Numbered from the stretch's first letter, positions 7,382 through 16,109 are shown. The stretch is 64,000 nucleotides of DNA from Spirosoma arboris (GCF_009754945.1 NZ_WPIN01000012.1:124001-188000), one strand, 5' to 3'. Numbers and translations are program-made. The notes: generated by a model from the letters alone, not told the origin.

Positions 7382-9409
7382 ATGTCTACACGTACTACTA
7401 CTCGGACGCTCGGCTGGTTAATTGGATTATTACTGCTTGTCTGCTGGAATTTGCAGGCGGAGGTTAAGGCTACTCTCACCAAGACCGATTCAAGTCAGGC
7501 TTCAACGTCTATTCGTGAACCCAATACGGCTATCGACCCCACCCCCCTCAGTCTAACGGCCATTGTGGGCGTACCCTTCAAGAAAACGATGCCTCTCTTA
7601 GTACCTCTCGATAGCTTACTTTCGTATGATTTGACAGGACTACCCGCCAATGGACTGCGTATTGAACTGGGCAGGCCGCCCGGCATCCAGGGTATTCCGC
7701 TGACTTCAGGGGTGGTGAACTTAACCCTGGTCAATAACACAGTCCTCCGCTCGGCCTGGCGACCCATCATTATTACCGTCATCGATGCCCCCCTGCCCCC
7801 CCCCCTCAGTCTAACGGCCATTGTGGGGGTGCCCTTCCAGAAAACGATGCCTCTCTTAGTACCTCTCGATAGCTTACTTTCGTACGATTTGACAGGACTA
7901 CCCGCCAATGGACTGCGTATTGAACTGGGCAGGCCGCCCGGCATCCAGGGTATTCCTATTACCTCCGGGGTGGTGAACTTAACCCTAGTCAACAACACAG
8001 TCCTCCGCTCGGCCTGGCGACCCATCATCATTACCGTCATCGACGCGCCCCCTGTCCCCCCCCTCAATTTAACGGCCACGGTGGGGGTTCCCTTCCAGCA
8101 AACGCTGCCTTACTTAGTACCTGTCGATAGCTTACTGAGCCTATGGGTGACGGGGCTGCCAGCAAATGGACTGAATTTTGCACCGAGCAGTCCGCCCGCC
8201 ATCCAGGGTATTCCGCTGACCTCAGGGGTCATGAATTTAACCCTGGTCAACAACACAGTCCTCCGCTCGGCCTGGCGACCCATCGTCATTACCGTCAACC
8301 CATCAGCGACTAGCTTCGCCATTACCGGCGTCAACCTCATTAGTTGCCAGACCATCTCGGCCAACCAACGACTACTCACCTTCAACCCCCAATACGTGGG
8401 TACCACGGGGCAGCCCATCATTTTTACCGTCTATCAGCAGCTCCCCCTGACCTCCCAACCAGGACCCTACAGCCTCAATCTCGACTCCAGCAATCCAATC
8501 ATTACCCTGATTGCCCAGCAGAACGGGGTCCTCACCAGCTATAACTATCAGTGGCTGGCGGCCTGTAACAACTCTACCCCCAACCGACCCCCAACCACCA
8601 CGGGGATTCCCCCACAGACGGCACAGCCAGGGCAAGCCTACCAACTCAGCTTGGCTAACTATTTTACCGATCCAGATGGAAACCCCTTAACCTATATCGT
8701 ATCCGGTCTTCCCTCGACGCTGAACCTAACAGGGGTCATCATTAGTGGTACACCCTCCGGCACGGGCAGTTTTCCCATCAGTGTAACGGCGGTTGATCCA
8801 AGTGGCTTGTTTGTCGCCACCAGCTTCCAACTCACCGTGAACGGGACTACTCCACCCACTCAACCCTTTGCTTTAGTTAGCGTCACCACGAATGGATGTC
8901 AGAACCTGGGGGGCAATCAGTGGCAGGTGACATTTACTCCTCAGTATACAGGGCTGACAGGTGAGCCAATCGTGCTGGCCATGACCAATGGAACAATCAC
9001 GACTCAGGCTGGTCCTTATAGCCAGACCTTATCGACGAATGAGCCGCTGCTGACGCTGATTGCCCAGCAGGGTAATACGACCTCGGCCTATAACTACTTC
9101 TGGCTGGCGGCCTGTACTGGGGGTGCCCGACAGGGAGCCAGTGAGGTCAGCAACGGCTTACAGGTTAAGGTGTTTGGGAATCCAATCCAGAGCCAGCAGG
9201 TGGACGTAGAAATTAGCGGAGTTATGGGGAGTTGGGTGGAGGTGACGGTCATGGACCTTCAGGGCCGAAGCCATCACCAGCAGCGGTTGGAATGGCCCAG
9301 TGATGGGGAACGGATCAGTCTGCCAGTAGGCCAGGGAGCAGGTATGCATCTGGTTCAGGTACGCACGAAGGGTCAAGTTCAAACGGTAAAATTGATCAAG
9401 AGCCGGTAA
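7382..9409 (+). CDS. secreted Ig-repeat surface protein with T9SS sorting domain (paralogue 1)
   Basis: Surface or secreted protein of 675 residues. Signal peptide about 1-27. Three tandem 86-residue repeats (258-bp period, about residues 54-311), each 'LSLTAIVGVPF...SGVVNLTLVNNTVLRSAWRPIIITV'; copies 1 and 2 are almost identical in DNA. Then a Cys-containing domain ('LISCQTISANQ...QWLAAC', about 310-400), a cadherin/He_PIG-like domain ('FTDPDGNPLTYIVSGLP', about 405-490), a second copy of the Cys domain ('NGCQNLGG...FWLAAC', about 497-590) and a C-terminal type-A sorting domain ('LQVKVFGNP...GMHLVQVRTKGQVQTVKLIKS'). Such tails are known to be removed on export by the type IX system. A role in adhesion or surface coating is inference. 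Bases 8309-8856 are identical to 20584-21131 in the paralogue. Confidence 0.85.
   Translation: MSTRTTTRTLGWLIGLLLLVCWNLQAEVKATLTKTDSSQASTSIREPNTAIDPTPLSLTAIVGVPFKKTMPLLVPLDSLLSYDLTGLPANGLRIELGRPPGIQGIPLTSGVVNLTLVNNTVLRSAWRPIIITVIDAPLPPPLSLTAIVGVPFQKTMPLLVPLDSLLSYDLTGLPANGLRIELGRPPGIQGIPITSGVVNLTLVNNTVLRSAWRPIIITVIDAPPVPPLNLTATVGVPFQQTLPYLVPVDSLLSLWVTGLPANGLNFAPSSPPAIQGIPLTSGVMNLTLVNNTVLRSAWRPIVITVNPSATSFAITGVNLISCQTISANQRLLTFNPQYVGTTGQPIIFTVYQQLPLTSQPGPYSLNLDSSNPIITLIAQQNGVLTSYNYQWLAACNNSTPNRPPTTTGIPPQTAQPGQAYQLSLANYFTDPDGNPLTYIVSGLPSTLNLTGVIISGTPSGTGSFPISVTAVDPSGLFVATSFQLTVNGTTPPTQPFALVSVTTNGCQNLGGNQWQVTFTPQYTGLTGEPIVLAMTNGTITTQAGPYSQTLSTNEPLLTLIAQQGNTTSAYNYFWLAACTGGARQGASEVSNGLQVKVFGNPIQSQQVDVEISGVMGSWVEVTVMDLQGRSHHQQRLEWPSDGERISLPVGQGAGMHLVQVRTKGQVQTVKLIKSR
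7541..8314 (+). repeat. three tandem 258-bp coding repeats
   Basis: Period 258 bp (86 codons), with copies at roughly 7541-7798, 7799-8056 and 8057-8314. Copies 1 and 2 differ at only scattered positions (for example AAGAAAACG versus CAGAAAACG near the start). Copy 3 has diverged more. This is recent duplication or unequal recombination inside the gene. Confidence 0.85.
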
Positions 9410-9438
9410 GATTTGTTCAAAAGAGAACAGACCCGCCT

Positions 9439-9472
9439 AAAACCCCCAAATTCGTTGAATTTGGGGGTTTTT
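9439..9472 (+). terminator. intrinsic terminator after Ig-repeat gene 1
   Basis: Stem AAAACCCCCAAATTC / GAATTTGGGGGTTTT with a GTT loop, followed by a final T, 30 nt after the stop. A strong hairpin with a built-in A/U stretch. Confidence 0.85.
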
Positions 9473-9598
9473 CAATCATAGGAATGAGCACACCAAATAA
9501 GGTTCTCAGAAATTAGAACGGCTATCTTCACGTCAAAAAGGTAGATTCACCAATAAATTGATTAGTCAATAATTACTCTAGGTTTACATAATTCCAGT

Positions 9599-9711
9599 GG
9601 CTGTTGCAAAACCCAATGCCTACAAATCCTAGATTGTAATTGGCCTGATAAATAACAAAACGTTGCCAGTTCAACACGCCAGTTCGCAGCAGTATTGACT
9701 TTTGCAACAAC
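9599..9711. mobile_element. MITE-like element, about 113 bp, with GGCTGTTGCAAAA ends
   Basis: The left end (9599) reads GGCTGTTGCAAAACCCAATG. The right end, reading inward from 9711, gives GGTTGTTGCAAAAGTCAATA. About 16 of 20 positions match, facing inward. There is no coding capacity and no convincing target-site duplication. It is in the same end-sequence family as the sites at 5.3/5.8 and 16.16 kb. The rest of the 9473-9766 gap shows nothing else. Confidence 0.5.
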
Positions 9712-9766
9712 CAATGCACTTATACAACAGCAAAAACTTAACTAGAACAGGTGAAGTAATTCTTAC

Positions 9767-10138
9767 TTATTTAGAAGATTCAAACCTGACATAAAAGGCA
9801 CCTGACGCGTGCTTACCCTTTATTGTCACTTTATATTCCGCTCCTTTCTGATTGACCAAGTGAAAGGAATCCGCTTCAGAGGATTCAATCTTTTGATCGA
9901 ATATGCGTTCTGAAGCTGACTTTATAATAGCCTCCAATTGACCATCCGTTTCTTTGAATTGGTAAGCTAGATAAGTATCATTATCAGGTACATGGAGCGT
10001 GAACGTTTGTTTACCATTTAATTCTTTAAACTCGGCTTGAGCAACCTGAGAATTAGAGGTTCCTTGCCAGTTTTTGGTAGAAGAGCACGAACATAGGAAC
10101 AAGCTGATACCAATGCATACTATAAAACGGGTCATCAT
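9767..10138 (-). CDS. putative lipoprotein of unknown function
   Basis: Protein of 123 residues. The N-terminus 'MMTRFIVCIGISLFLCSCSS' is a lipoprotein signal peptide with lipobox cysteines at about positions 16 and 18, so membrane anchoring is likely. The mature part is beta-rich: 'QTFTLHVPDNDTYLAYQFKETDGQLEAII' and 'GAEYKVTIKGKHASGAFYVRFE'. This is reminiscent of small Bacteroidetes lipoproteins without assigned function. Either of the two adjacent ATGs could be the start. Monocistronic. Confidence 0.6.
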   Translation of the reverse strand: MMTRFIVCIGISLFLCSCSSTKNWQGTSNSQVAQAEFKELNGKQTFTLHVPDNDTYLAYQFKETDGQLEAIIKSASERIFDQKIESSEADSFHLVNQKGAEYKVTIKGKHASGAFYVRFESSK

Positions 10139-10385
10139 GATGGCTTTTAAAGTTAACTAGATAGTGATTCTCTTTATTAGCCAGTAGATGAATAACTGCC
10201 TCTCTGGGTTGCATCAGTCAGACACAAATTGTCTTACACTTTGATTATTTCAAGGATAGGATATTAAACAAAGAGCACGGATTAGAGTAATAACCTATTT
10301 GTGGAAAGACCGCCTTAGCAGGACAAATAATTCGCCGGAATAATTATAACTTAATCGATCTCATTAGCTTAGATTTATTGATTTG

Positions 10386-11399
10386 ATGAAAGCTCATTTG
10401 ACTTTGCTACTTATTGGTCTCAGTCTAGTTAGTCAGGGACAAAACAAAGGATTTGTGCTGATTGGCCGAATTGTCGGCGATGATGCCTCCCAAAAGGCCA
10501 CCTTGTTTCAGCGGGACATTGCTCGAGCCGATACCACGCCAATTGCTAATGGCCAATTCACCTTCACCGGTAAGGTCCATCATCCCTATATTGCTAGCGT
10601 TGGTACCGATAAAGCCTGGCAGGGCCTAGGTGTGTGGCTTAGTAATGATACGATACGAGCTAGCTTTAAACTAGACGGGGGGTATCTTCAGCCGATTGAA
10701 GTTAGTGGTCCCCCAGAAACCGTGGACTATTTTACCAATCTCAACCAAATAAATGCCTATAATACCTCTACGCTCAGTAGAGCCCAAAAGAACCAACAGG
10801 TGGCTGATCTAATCAGTCAGTATGTGGTTAGTCATCCTACTTCCTCTTATTCCTTTTTCCTGGTGAGTATGAATTCCAGAACGTTAGGAGCTAGTTTAAG
10901 TAAAGACCTGATAGCCAGGCTATCCCCTGCACTTCAGAATTCACAGGATGCCCAGGACTTAAAGAAGAAACTGCTGAACGAAGAGGCCACGGCTCTTGAT
11001 AAGACCCTAAATGGTTTTAGCTTGCCCGATACAAACGGCGTGCTCCAGCGAGTTCTTCCTTCCGGCAAGCCCTACACCTTGCTCGCCTTTTGGGCCTCCT
11101 GGTGTGCGCCTTGCCGGATTCACAATCGTCGGGATTTGGTCAAGTTATATCAACGCCTTGACCATACCCGGGTTGAGCTAATTAGTATTTCCCTGGATGA
11201 TAATCGAGCCGCCTGGGTCAACGCCATCGCAAAAGATGGTCTAACCTGGCCACAGCTTTCGGATCTTAATTATTTGTCAGGCCCTATCGCCAAGCAGTTG
11301 GCTCTCAATGCCGTACCTCAATTTATATTGGTTGATGGCTCGAATAAAGTGCTAGCAACTACTCTTGACAGTGCGATTCGAATAATTGATAAGAAATAA
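10386..11399 (+). CDS. TlpA/ResA-like thiol-disulfide oxidoreductase with N-terminal DUF4369-like domain
   Basis: Periplasmic protein of about 337 residues. I chose ATG 10386 over the preceding TTG. Signal peptide about 1-19 ('...LSLVSQGQ'). Residues about 20-130 resemble the DUF4369 beta domain ('GFVLIGRIVGDDASQKATLF...ADTTPIANGQFTFTGKV'). The C-terminal part is a thioredoxin fold with the active site 'FWASWCAPC' (CAPC) and the cis-Pro region 'AVPQFILVDG'. This arrangement is common in Bacteroidetes and is thought to reduce periplasmic disulfides. The middle segment (130-215) is helical. It stands alone after a 250-bp gap in which I see no clear promoter. Confidence 0.88.
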   Translation: MKAHLTLLLIGLSLVSQGQNKGFVLIGRIVGDDASQKATLFQRDIARADTTPIANGQFTFTGKVHHPYIASVGTDKAWQGLGVWLSNDTIRASFKLDGGYLQPIEVSGPPETVDYFTNLNQINAYNTSTLSRAQKNQQVADLISQYVVSHPTSSYSFFLVSMNSRTLGASLSKDLIARLSPALQNSQDAQDLKKKLLNEEATALDKTLNGFSLPDTNGVLQRVLPSGKPYTLLAFWASWCAPCRIHNRRDLVKLYQRLDHTRVELISISLDDNRAAWVNAIAKDGLTWPQLSDLNYLSGPIAKQLALNAVPQFILVDGSNKVLATTLDSAIRIIDKK

Positions 11400-11464
11400 A
11401 CTGCTGGTATAAGTACTAATATAGTTAGAAGCCAAAAATCGGCTAATGAGATCGTAGGTTAGGG

Positions 11465-11824
11465 TCACGCATATTGCTCTTTGATAAATAGCGGCTCTAA
11501 TACACTACGATGGTCTTCGCCCCATTTTGCAGTCAATTCAATGACGGGGATCAATGTTTCGCCAAGTGGGGTGAGGTTATATTCGACCTTCAAAGGCTTT
11601 TGATCAAAACTAGTTTTGGAAACGATACCATGCTCCACCAACTGGTTTAACTGGGTGTCTAACAACCTCCGCGACGCTTTAGAAATTTTGCGATGCAATT
11701 CGCCAGGCCGCCTGATGCCAGAATGAATGCTCCAGATAAGACTGATCTTCCACTTCCCATTCATAACTTCCATAAACAAGTGGAGGCCGCAGTCGAGTTC
11801 GACGGGTAATTTTTTCTCGTACAT
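11465..11824 (-). CDS. HxlR family winged-helix transcriptional regulator
   Basis: DNA-binding regulator of 119 residues. The HxlR signature is complete: an N-terminal Cys at residue 12 ('LDCGLHLFMEVMNGKWKISLIWSI'), the recognition region 'GELHRKISKASRRLLDTQLNQLVEHGIV', and 'VEYNLTPLGETLIPVIELTAKWGE'. HxlR members often sense reactive electrophiles or oxidants through a conserved Cys; C12 sits in that place (family knowledge). It is divergent from an aldo/keto reductase 90 bp away, its probable target. A TATATTTG box (11829-11836, minus strand) ends only 4 nt before the ATG, so the mRNA may be leaderless. Confidence 0.9.
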   Translation of the reverse strand: MYEKKLPVELDCGLHLFMEVMNGKWKISLIWSIHSGIRRPGELHRKISKASRRLLDTQLNQLVEHGIVSKTSFDQKPLKVEYNLTPLGETLIPVIELTAKWGEDHRSVLEPLFIKEQYA

Positions 11825-11828
11825 CCTT

Positions 11829-11836
11829 CAAATATA
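11829..11836 (-). promoter_or_regulatory. -7 type promoter box of the HxlR gene
   Basis: Minus-strand TATATTTG matches the Bacteroidetes TAnnTTTG element. Only AAGG separates it from the ATG at 11824. Confidence 0.5.
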
Positions 11837-11914
11837 AGCTAGTTGAAGATCTTTTAAATACGGCTGAATTTAGCCCTACTTGATTGTGCTTTACTCGCTC
11901 CTGACCTTTGTTGT

Positions 11915-12883
11915 ATGAAACATAAATTATTCGGCACACACACCGGTTTACCAGCTAGCGAACTGATAATGGGTGGCTCACAGTTGGGTGATCGCCGGGG
12001 CTATGGCACTACCGCCCAGGACGCACTTCAGATACTCTCGGCTTATGCTGATGCTGGTGGGAACTTCATCGATGTAGCTGACCAGTATCAGTTTGGCGAA
12101 GCGGAAGAGACTGTTGGTAGGTTTATTGAGCACAAACGGCACGATTTTATTATTTGTACTAAGTATACCCGAAGCAGTTTACCCGATCCCGCGCTCGCCA
12201 ATGCCGGTAACCACCGCAAAGCCATGCGTCAGGCAATAGAGGGCAGTTTGAGACGCCTGAGGACGGATTACATCGACCTGTATATACCGCATTTTGATGA
12301 CGGAGTAACGCCGTTAGAAGAAACCGTTCGTGGTCTGGAAGACCTGGTTACAGCTGGTAAAGTTTTGTATACGGGTTTAGCAAACTTTCCTGCTTGGAAA
12401 GCGGCAGCTATTGCTACTGCCATACCGCTGACCGCTATACAAGTTGAATATAACCTATTGCAACGGATAGCAGAACGGGAGTTGACGCCAATGGCGGAAC
12501 ACTTCGGTTTGGGTATGATGTGTTATTCTCCTTTGGCGGGAGGCTTACTGACAGGAAAATATCGGCAGGGGTCAGCTGGGCGACTAACTGTTTCTGCGGC
12601 CGACGGTTATCAGGAAGACGAGCGGACAAAGATCATACTCGATCAACTGGAGCTGATGGCCAACGAACTTGAAGCCACTCCTGGGCAGATAGCGTTAGCC
12701 TGGGCGTTAAGTAAAGGCGTCTTCCCGATCATTGGAGCACGAACACTAGCCCATCTTGAGACAAGTTTAAGGGCGGTCGATATTCATTTACAGGCTGACC
12801 AAGTAAAGCTTCTGGATGAAATTAGCGCCATTGCGATGGGTTATCCTCACGAACTGCTGGCAACCGTGCAGAAAAAATATTGA
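11915..12883 (+). CDS. aldo/keto reductase
   Basis: NADPH-dependent reductase of 322 residues, cytosolic. The catalytic tetrad is visible: Asp and Tyr in 'NFIDVADQYQFGEAE', Lys in 'FIICTKYT' and His in 'DLYIPHFDD'. The cofactor-binding end is 'GVFPIIGARTLAHLETSLRA'. Length fits the family. It is divergent from the HxlR gene and likely controlled by it, perhaps as part of an electrophile or aldehyde response (inference). A near-consensus GACCTTTG sits 4 nt before the ATG. Confidence 0.9.
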   Translation: MKHKLFGTHTGLPASELIMGGSQLGDRRGYGTTAQDALQILSAYADAGGNFIDVADQYQFGEAEETVGRFIEHKRHDFIICTKYTRSSLPDPALANAGNHRKAMRQAIEGSLRRLRTDYIDLYIPHFDDGVTPLEETVRGLEDLVTAGKVLYTGLANFPAWKAAAIATAIPLTAIQVEYNLLQRIAERELTPMAEHFGLGMMCYSPLAGGLLTGKYRQGSAGRLTVSAADGYQEDERTKIILDQLELMANELEATPGQIALAWALSKGVFPIIGARTLAHLETSLRAVDIHLQADQVKLLDEISAIAMGYPHELLATVQKKY

Positions 12884-12944
12884 GCAATGTTGATTGGTAT
12901 ATACGTTTTCGCCTGTGGCATTGCCCCTAAAACTGTATTTTCAG

Positions 12945-13676
12945 TTATTCGGACCTCCGAAGGCGGTACAAATAGGGCGCTTTATTGGCCGCTCCAGTGA
13001 ACTTCTTTTCCAGTCGTTCCAGTACATTCTGTTCCAGGATCTTCTTGGGGAAATTATTGGCAGCAAACCCTCGGTCATAGATCGCTTCATAAAGTTGCTG
13101 GACCTCTTTCATGGTAAACACCTCGGGTAAAAGGTGGTAGGCAAGTACCTTCTGATCCAGAAACAGGCGCAATGTTTCCAACGCACTTTCCACAATTTCG
13201 TTGTGATCCATGACCATCAAGGGCAATTCCTTAATGGAATACCAACCGATCGATTCATCCAGTTCAATCTTCTGAAGCCTTACCTGACTGATATCCACCA
13301 GGGCATAAAAGCCAATTGAAATAAATCGCCGGGTGAACCAGTCATACTCTTTCCGGTTGAATCGCCGATCCCCCAGTTTTTCGGCATTCAACTCAATGAG
13401 TCGCTCCAGAAAGCCTTTACTGGTACGGGTCGTACTGCCAAATACTCTAAACTGATCCAGATACACATCCTTAATACCTGTTCGGGCTTCCAGAATTCGA
13501 CCAGCAGCCTCATCAAGATTCTCGTCCTGATAGACAAATCCACCGGGTAAAGACCAAAAATCACCCTTGAAATCTAATTTGGGAATGAGCACCTTGAGTT
13601 GACCATCCTGATAACCGAAGATGACACAATCGACCTGAAGCTGTGGGATATAGTTTTGTTCGCTGGGAGAATGCAT
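12945..13676 (-). CDS. NrtR-like transcriptional regulator (degenerate Nudix plus winged helix)
   Basis: Cytosolic regulator of 243 residues. I chose the ATG at 13676 (residue 33 of the longest frame) because it begins 'MHSPSEQNYIPQLQVDCVIFGY', the normal family start. Residues about 10-145 form a Nudix fold. The Nudix box reads 'GGFVYQDENLDEAAGRILEARTG' where an active enzyme would have REUxEE, so the catalytic glutamates are missing and a ligand-sensing role is likely. The C-terminal 85 residues ('EVFTMKEVQQLYEAIYDRGFAANNFPKKIL') are the winged-helix typical of NrtR/AraR-like regulators in Bacteroidetes, which control NAD or sugar genes. It is divergent from a secreted hydrolase, with a perfect dyad between them. 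Confidence 0.87.
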   Translation of the reverse strand: MHSPSEQNYIPQLQVDCVIFGYQDGQLKVLIPKLDFKGDFWSLPGGFVYQDENLDEAAGRILEARTGIKDVYLDQFRVFGSTTRTSKGFLERLIELNAEKLGDRRFNRKEYDWFTRRFISIGFYALVDISQVRLQKIELDESIGWYSIKELPLMVMDHNEIVESALETLRLFLDQKVLAYHLLPEVFTMKEVQQLYEAIYDRGFAANNFPKKILEQNVLERLEKKFTGAANKAPYLYRLRRSE

Positions 13677-13807
13677 GTACGGATAGATTGGTAAACAGCT
13701 ATAAGTGAGTATATAACTGACAACAAAAATCAGATCATTCGCCACCTGTAAATGATCGGTACGGCAATCCAAGGGTCAGTCGGTACGCCCTGTTCATCAT
13801 GGTGATA

Positions 13808-13815
13808 CAAAGGTA
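13808..13815 (-). promoter_or_regulatory. -7 type promoter box of the NrtR-like gene
   Basis: Minus-strand TACCTTTG fits TAnnTTTG. The corresponding -33 region falls on the left half of the 13832-13856 dyad, which would give autoregulation. Confidence 0.5.
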
Positions 13816-13831
13816 AAGAATTATAAAAATA

Positions 13832-13856
13832 TTATTATCTATTTTTTAGATAATAA
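13832..13856. promoter_or_regulatory. perfect 10-5-10 dyad, candidate operator
   Basis: TTATTATCTA (13832-13841), five T, then TAGATAATAA (13847-13856): an exact inverted repeat. It lies between the divergent NrtR-like and hydrolase genes, and between their two TAnnTTTG boxes, so a bound regulator would cover both -33 regions. It is not a terminator because it sits in the shared promoter region. Confidence 0.7.
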
Positions 13857-13870
13857 AGAGATTTCACGCT

Positions 13871-13878
13871 TATCTTTG
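13871..13878 (+). promoter_or_regulatory. -7 type promoter box of the secreted hydrolase gene
   Basis: TATCTTTG fits TAnnTTTG and lies 15 nt after the dyad. The predicted transcript start near 13885 leaves a leader of about 65 nt before ATG 13952. Confidence 0.5.
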
Positions 13879-13951
13879 TGAGCATAGATCTGGCTGAAGC
13901 CCAATTAACCGTTGAGGGTTGTCCATTAATAGCCAGCACCTTGCACGAAAT

Positions 13952-16042
13952 ATGAAAGAGACGATACATCTGCTGGCTAGCCTGCTCATCATAACCATGA
14001 GTGGAAGCCGAATTTATGGTCAAACCACTCCAGCCAGCGACACCCTGTTCAAAGCTCCTTATATTGATCAGGATGAATGGCGCGATAAACCAGTGCGTCA
14101 TCACTATATGCATGGCGGATTCAAGGGAACCGATACTCGCTTCTCGTTTTATTTTCCCTCAAAAGAACAGTACCAGGGCCGGTTCTTTCAGTACATCACC
14201 CCAGTGCCGGACAATGAATATTTATCCCAGGGTGCTACGGGAGAAGGAGATAAGATTGGCTTCTCGATTGCCAGTGGTGCCTACTTCATAGAAACCAATG
14301 GGGGTGGTAAGGCAGCCATGCCTGGTCCTGGGGCTAACGCCAGCATTGGCGCTTACCGGGCCAATGCGGCTGTTGCGGCCTATTCAAGAGTGGTGGCGAC
14401 CAAGCAGTTTGGCGGAGGCCGACCCTATGGCTATGCGTTTGGGGGCAGTGGCGGGGCCTTTCGGACCATCTCCTCCATTGAAAATACGAATGGTGTCTGG
14501 GATGGAGTTGTCCCTTACGTGTTGGGTTCGCCAATGGCCCTGCCCAATGTATTTACTGTCCGCATGCACGCCATGCGGGTATTACAGCACAAGTTTCCTC
14601 AAATCGTGGACGCCCTTGAGCCAGGTGGTAGCGGGGATATGTATGCCGGTCTAAATGACGAAGAACAGGCCGCTCTGCGCGAAGTAACGAAGATGGGATT
14701 TCCGCCCAAAGCCTGGTCTAATTACCAGAAGATGGGGATTCATGCGTTTCCCGCTATATATCCTGCCTTAACAGCTATCGATAAAAAATACTTTTCTGAC
14801 TTCTGGACCGTTCCCGGCTATCTGGGAGCCAACCCGCCAGCTTCGCTGCTTGGTGGGCGAATTCAGCAGGTGAGTAAAATAAAAACGAGTATTACCCAGG
14901 AGCAGGCCATCAAACTTGGTCTGGTTCAAGGGCCTTTGCCGGGTGAAGCCCATGGTACAGCTGATGCGGCCTGGAAAGCGATTGGTGAAAAAGGCGGAAC
15001 CATGCCGGTAGCTTTTCAACTGGATTCCCCCTTGCCTGCCGTTCAGTTTCTGGGTGGTGAATTGATCATCAAGAGCGGTGCCGCAGCAGGCAAAACGTTA
15101 CTGCTGACCCAGATAGCTGGCGACAAGGTTGTGCTGGGCACTAATGATCTAAAACTTCTGGCCCAGATTAAGTCGGGCGATGAAGTGCAGGTTGATAATT
15201 CTAATTTTCTGGCTGCTCAAACCTATCACCGGCACCAGGTGCCGGGAAAAGATTATCCGGTATGGGATCAGTTTCGGGATGCAACTGGCAAACCGATCTA
15301 TCCCCAGCGTCCCATGCTGATTGGCCCGTTGATGGCGATGGGCGCAACGGGCACCTTGCAGAGTGGAAAGTTCAAGGGTAAAATGATTCTGGTCGAATCG
15401 CTTTGGGATACCGAAGCATATCCCTGGCAGGCGGACTGGTATCGATCGAAAGTAAAAGAAACGCTGGGTGACAGTCTGGACAACCATTTCCGGCTTTGGT
15501 TTACCGACCATGCGAATCATGCCGACTATATACAACCCGGCGATCCGACGCATATTGTCAGTTATCTGGGTGTCTTACAACAGGCCCTGCGTGATTTGAG
15601 CTTATGGGTTGAAAAGGGAGTAGCGCCACCCGCCAACACCACCCATGATGTGGTGGATGGTCAAGTGGTCGTTCCAGCCAGTGCAACAGCCCGTAAAGGT
15701 ATTCAGCCGGTCATCGATCTGCGGGTCAACGGAAGGAAACAAATCGAGGTTCCTACAGGTCAGCCGGTCAATTTCATGGCACAAATCGAAGTGCCGCCCA
15801 ATACGGGAAAGGTGGTGTCGGCAGAATGGGACTTTGAGGGAGTTGGCACATTTCCGGTAAAGGGGAAGCTAGAGTCGGCTACCAAAGCAGGCTCCCCCAC
15901 AACGGTGAAAGCAACCTATACCTTTTCTAAACCAGGAACTTACTTCACCATCCTGCGAGCAGCATCCCAACGTCAGGGCGATACTAAAACACCTTATGCA
16001 CGAATCAAAAACCTTGATCGAGTGCGCGTTGTGGTTAAGTAG
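13952..16042 (+). CDS. secreted alpha/beta-hydrolase-like protein with C-terminal PKD-type domain
   Basis: Exported protein of 696 residues. I chose ATG 13952 (MKETIHLL...) because it places the signal peptide correctly ('...SRIYGQ'); a TTG 33 nt upstream would add atypical residues. A hydrolase core is suggested by 'YGYAFGGSGGAFRTISSIENTNG' (GxSxG-like nucleophile elbow) and a late acidic/His region ('VESLWDTEAYPW', 'FTDHANHADY'). Residues about 600-690 are PKD-like ('GQPVNFMAQIEVPP...AEWDFEGVGTFPVKG...TVKATYTFSKPGTYF'). The substrate is unknown; an esterase acting on a plant or polymer ester is only a guess. It is divergent from the NrtR-like regulator and probably controlled by it. Confidence 0.7.
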   Translation: MKETIHLLASLLIITMSGSRIYGQTTPASDTLFKAPYIDQDEWRDKPVRHHYMHGGFKGTDTRFSFYFPSKEQYQGRFFQYITPVPDNEYLSQGATGEGDKIGFSIASGAYFIETNGGGKAAMPGPGANASIGAYRANAAVAAYSRVVATKQFGGGRPYGYAFGGSGGAFRTISSIENTNGVWDGVVPYVLGSPMALPNVFTVRMHAMRVLQHKFPQIVDALEPGGSGDMYAGLNDEEQAALREVTKMGFPPKAWSNYQKMGIHAFPAIYPALTAIDKKYFSDFWTVPGYLGANPPASLLGGRIQQVSKIKTSITQEQAIKLGLVQGPLPGEAHGTADAAWKAIGEKGGTMPVAFQLDSPLPAVQFLGGELIIKSGAAAGKTLLLTQIAGDKVVLGTNDLKLLAQIKSGDEVQVDNSNFLAAQTYHRHQVPGKDYPVWDQFRDATGKPIYPQRPMLIGPLMAMGATGTLQSGKFKGKMILVESLWDTEAYPWQADWYRSKVKETLGDSLDNHFRLWFTDHANHADYIQPGDPTHIVSYLGVLQQALRDLSLWVEKGVAPPANTTHDVVDGQVVVPASATARKGIQPVIDLRVNGRKQIEVPTGQPVNFMAQIEVPPNTGKVVSAEWDFEGVGTFPVKGKLESATKAGSPTTVKATYTFSKPGTYFTILRAASQRQGDTKTPYARIKNLDRVRVVVK

Positions 16043-16109
16043 AAAAATAGCTTCGGGCTTAGTATTGTTCGTTTGGGTTCTAACAAATAAGGACGTATTC
16101 TCACAAAGT

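Noticed and set aside
7495..8079. Long open frame opposite the tandem repeats of Ig-repeat gene 1
   Set aside because: It mirrors the 258-bp repeats and has a low-quality protein sequence; the plus strand has signal peptide, domains and terminator.
7541..8314. CRISPR-like periodic repeats
   Set aside because: The period is 258 bp and fully coding, with no short repeat/spacer structure or cas genes.
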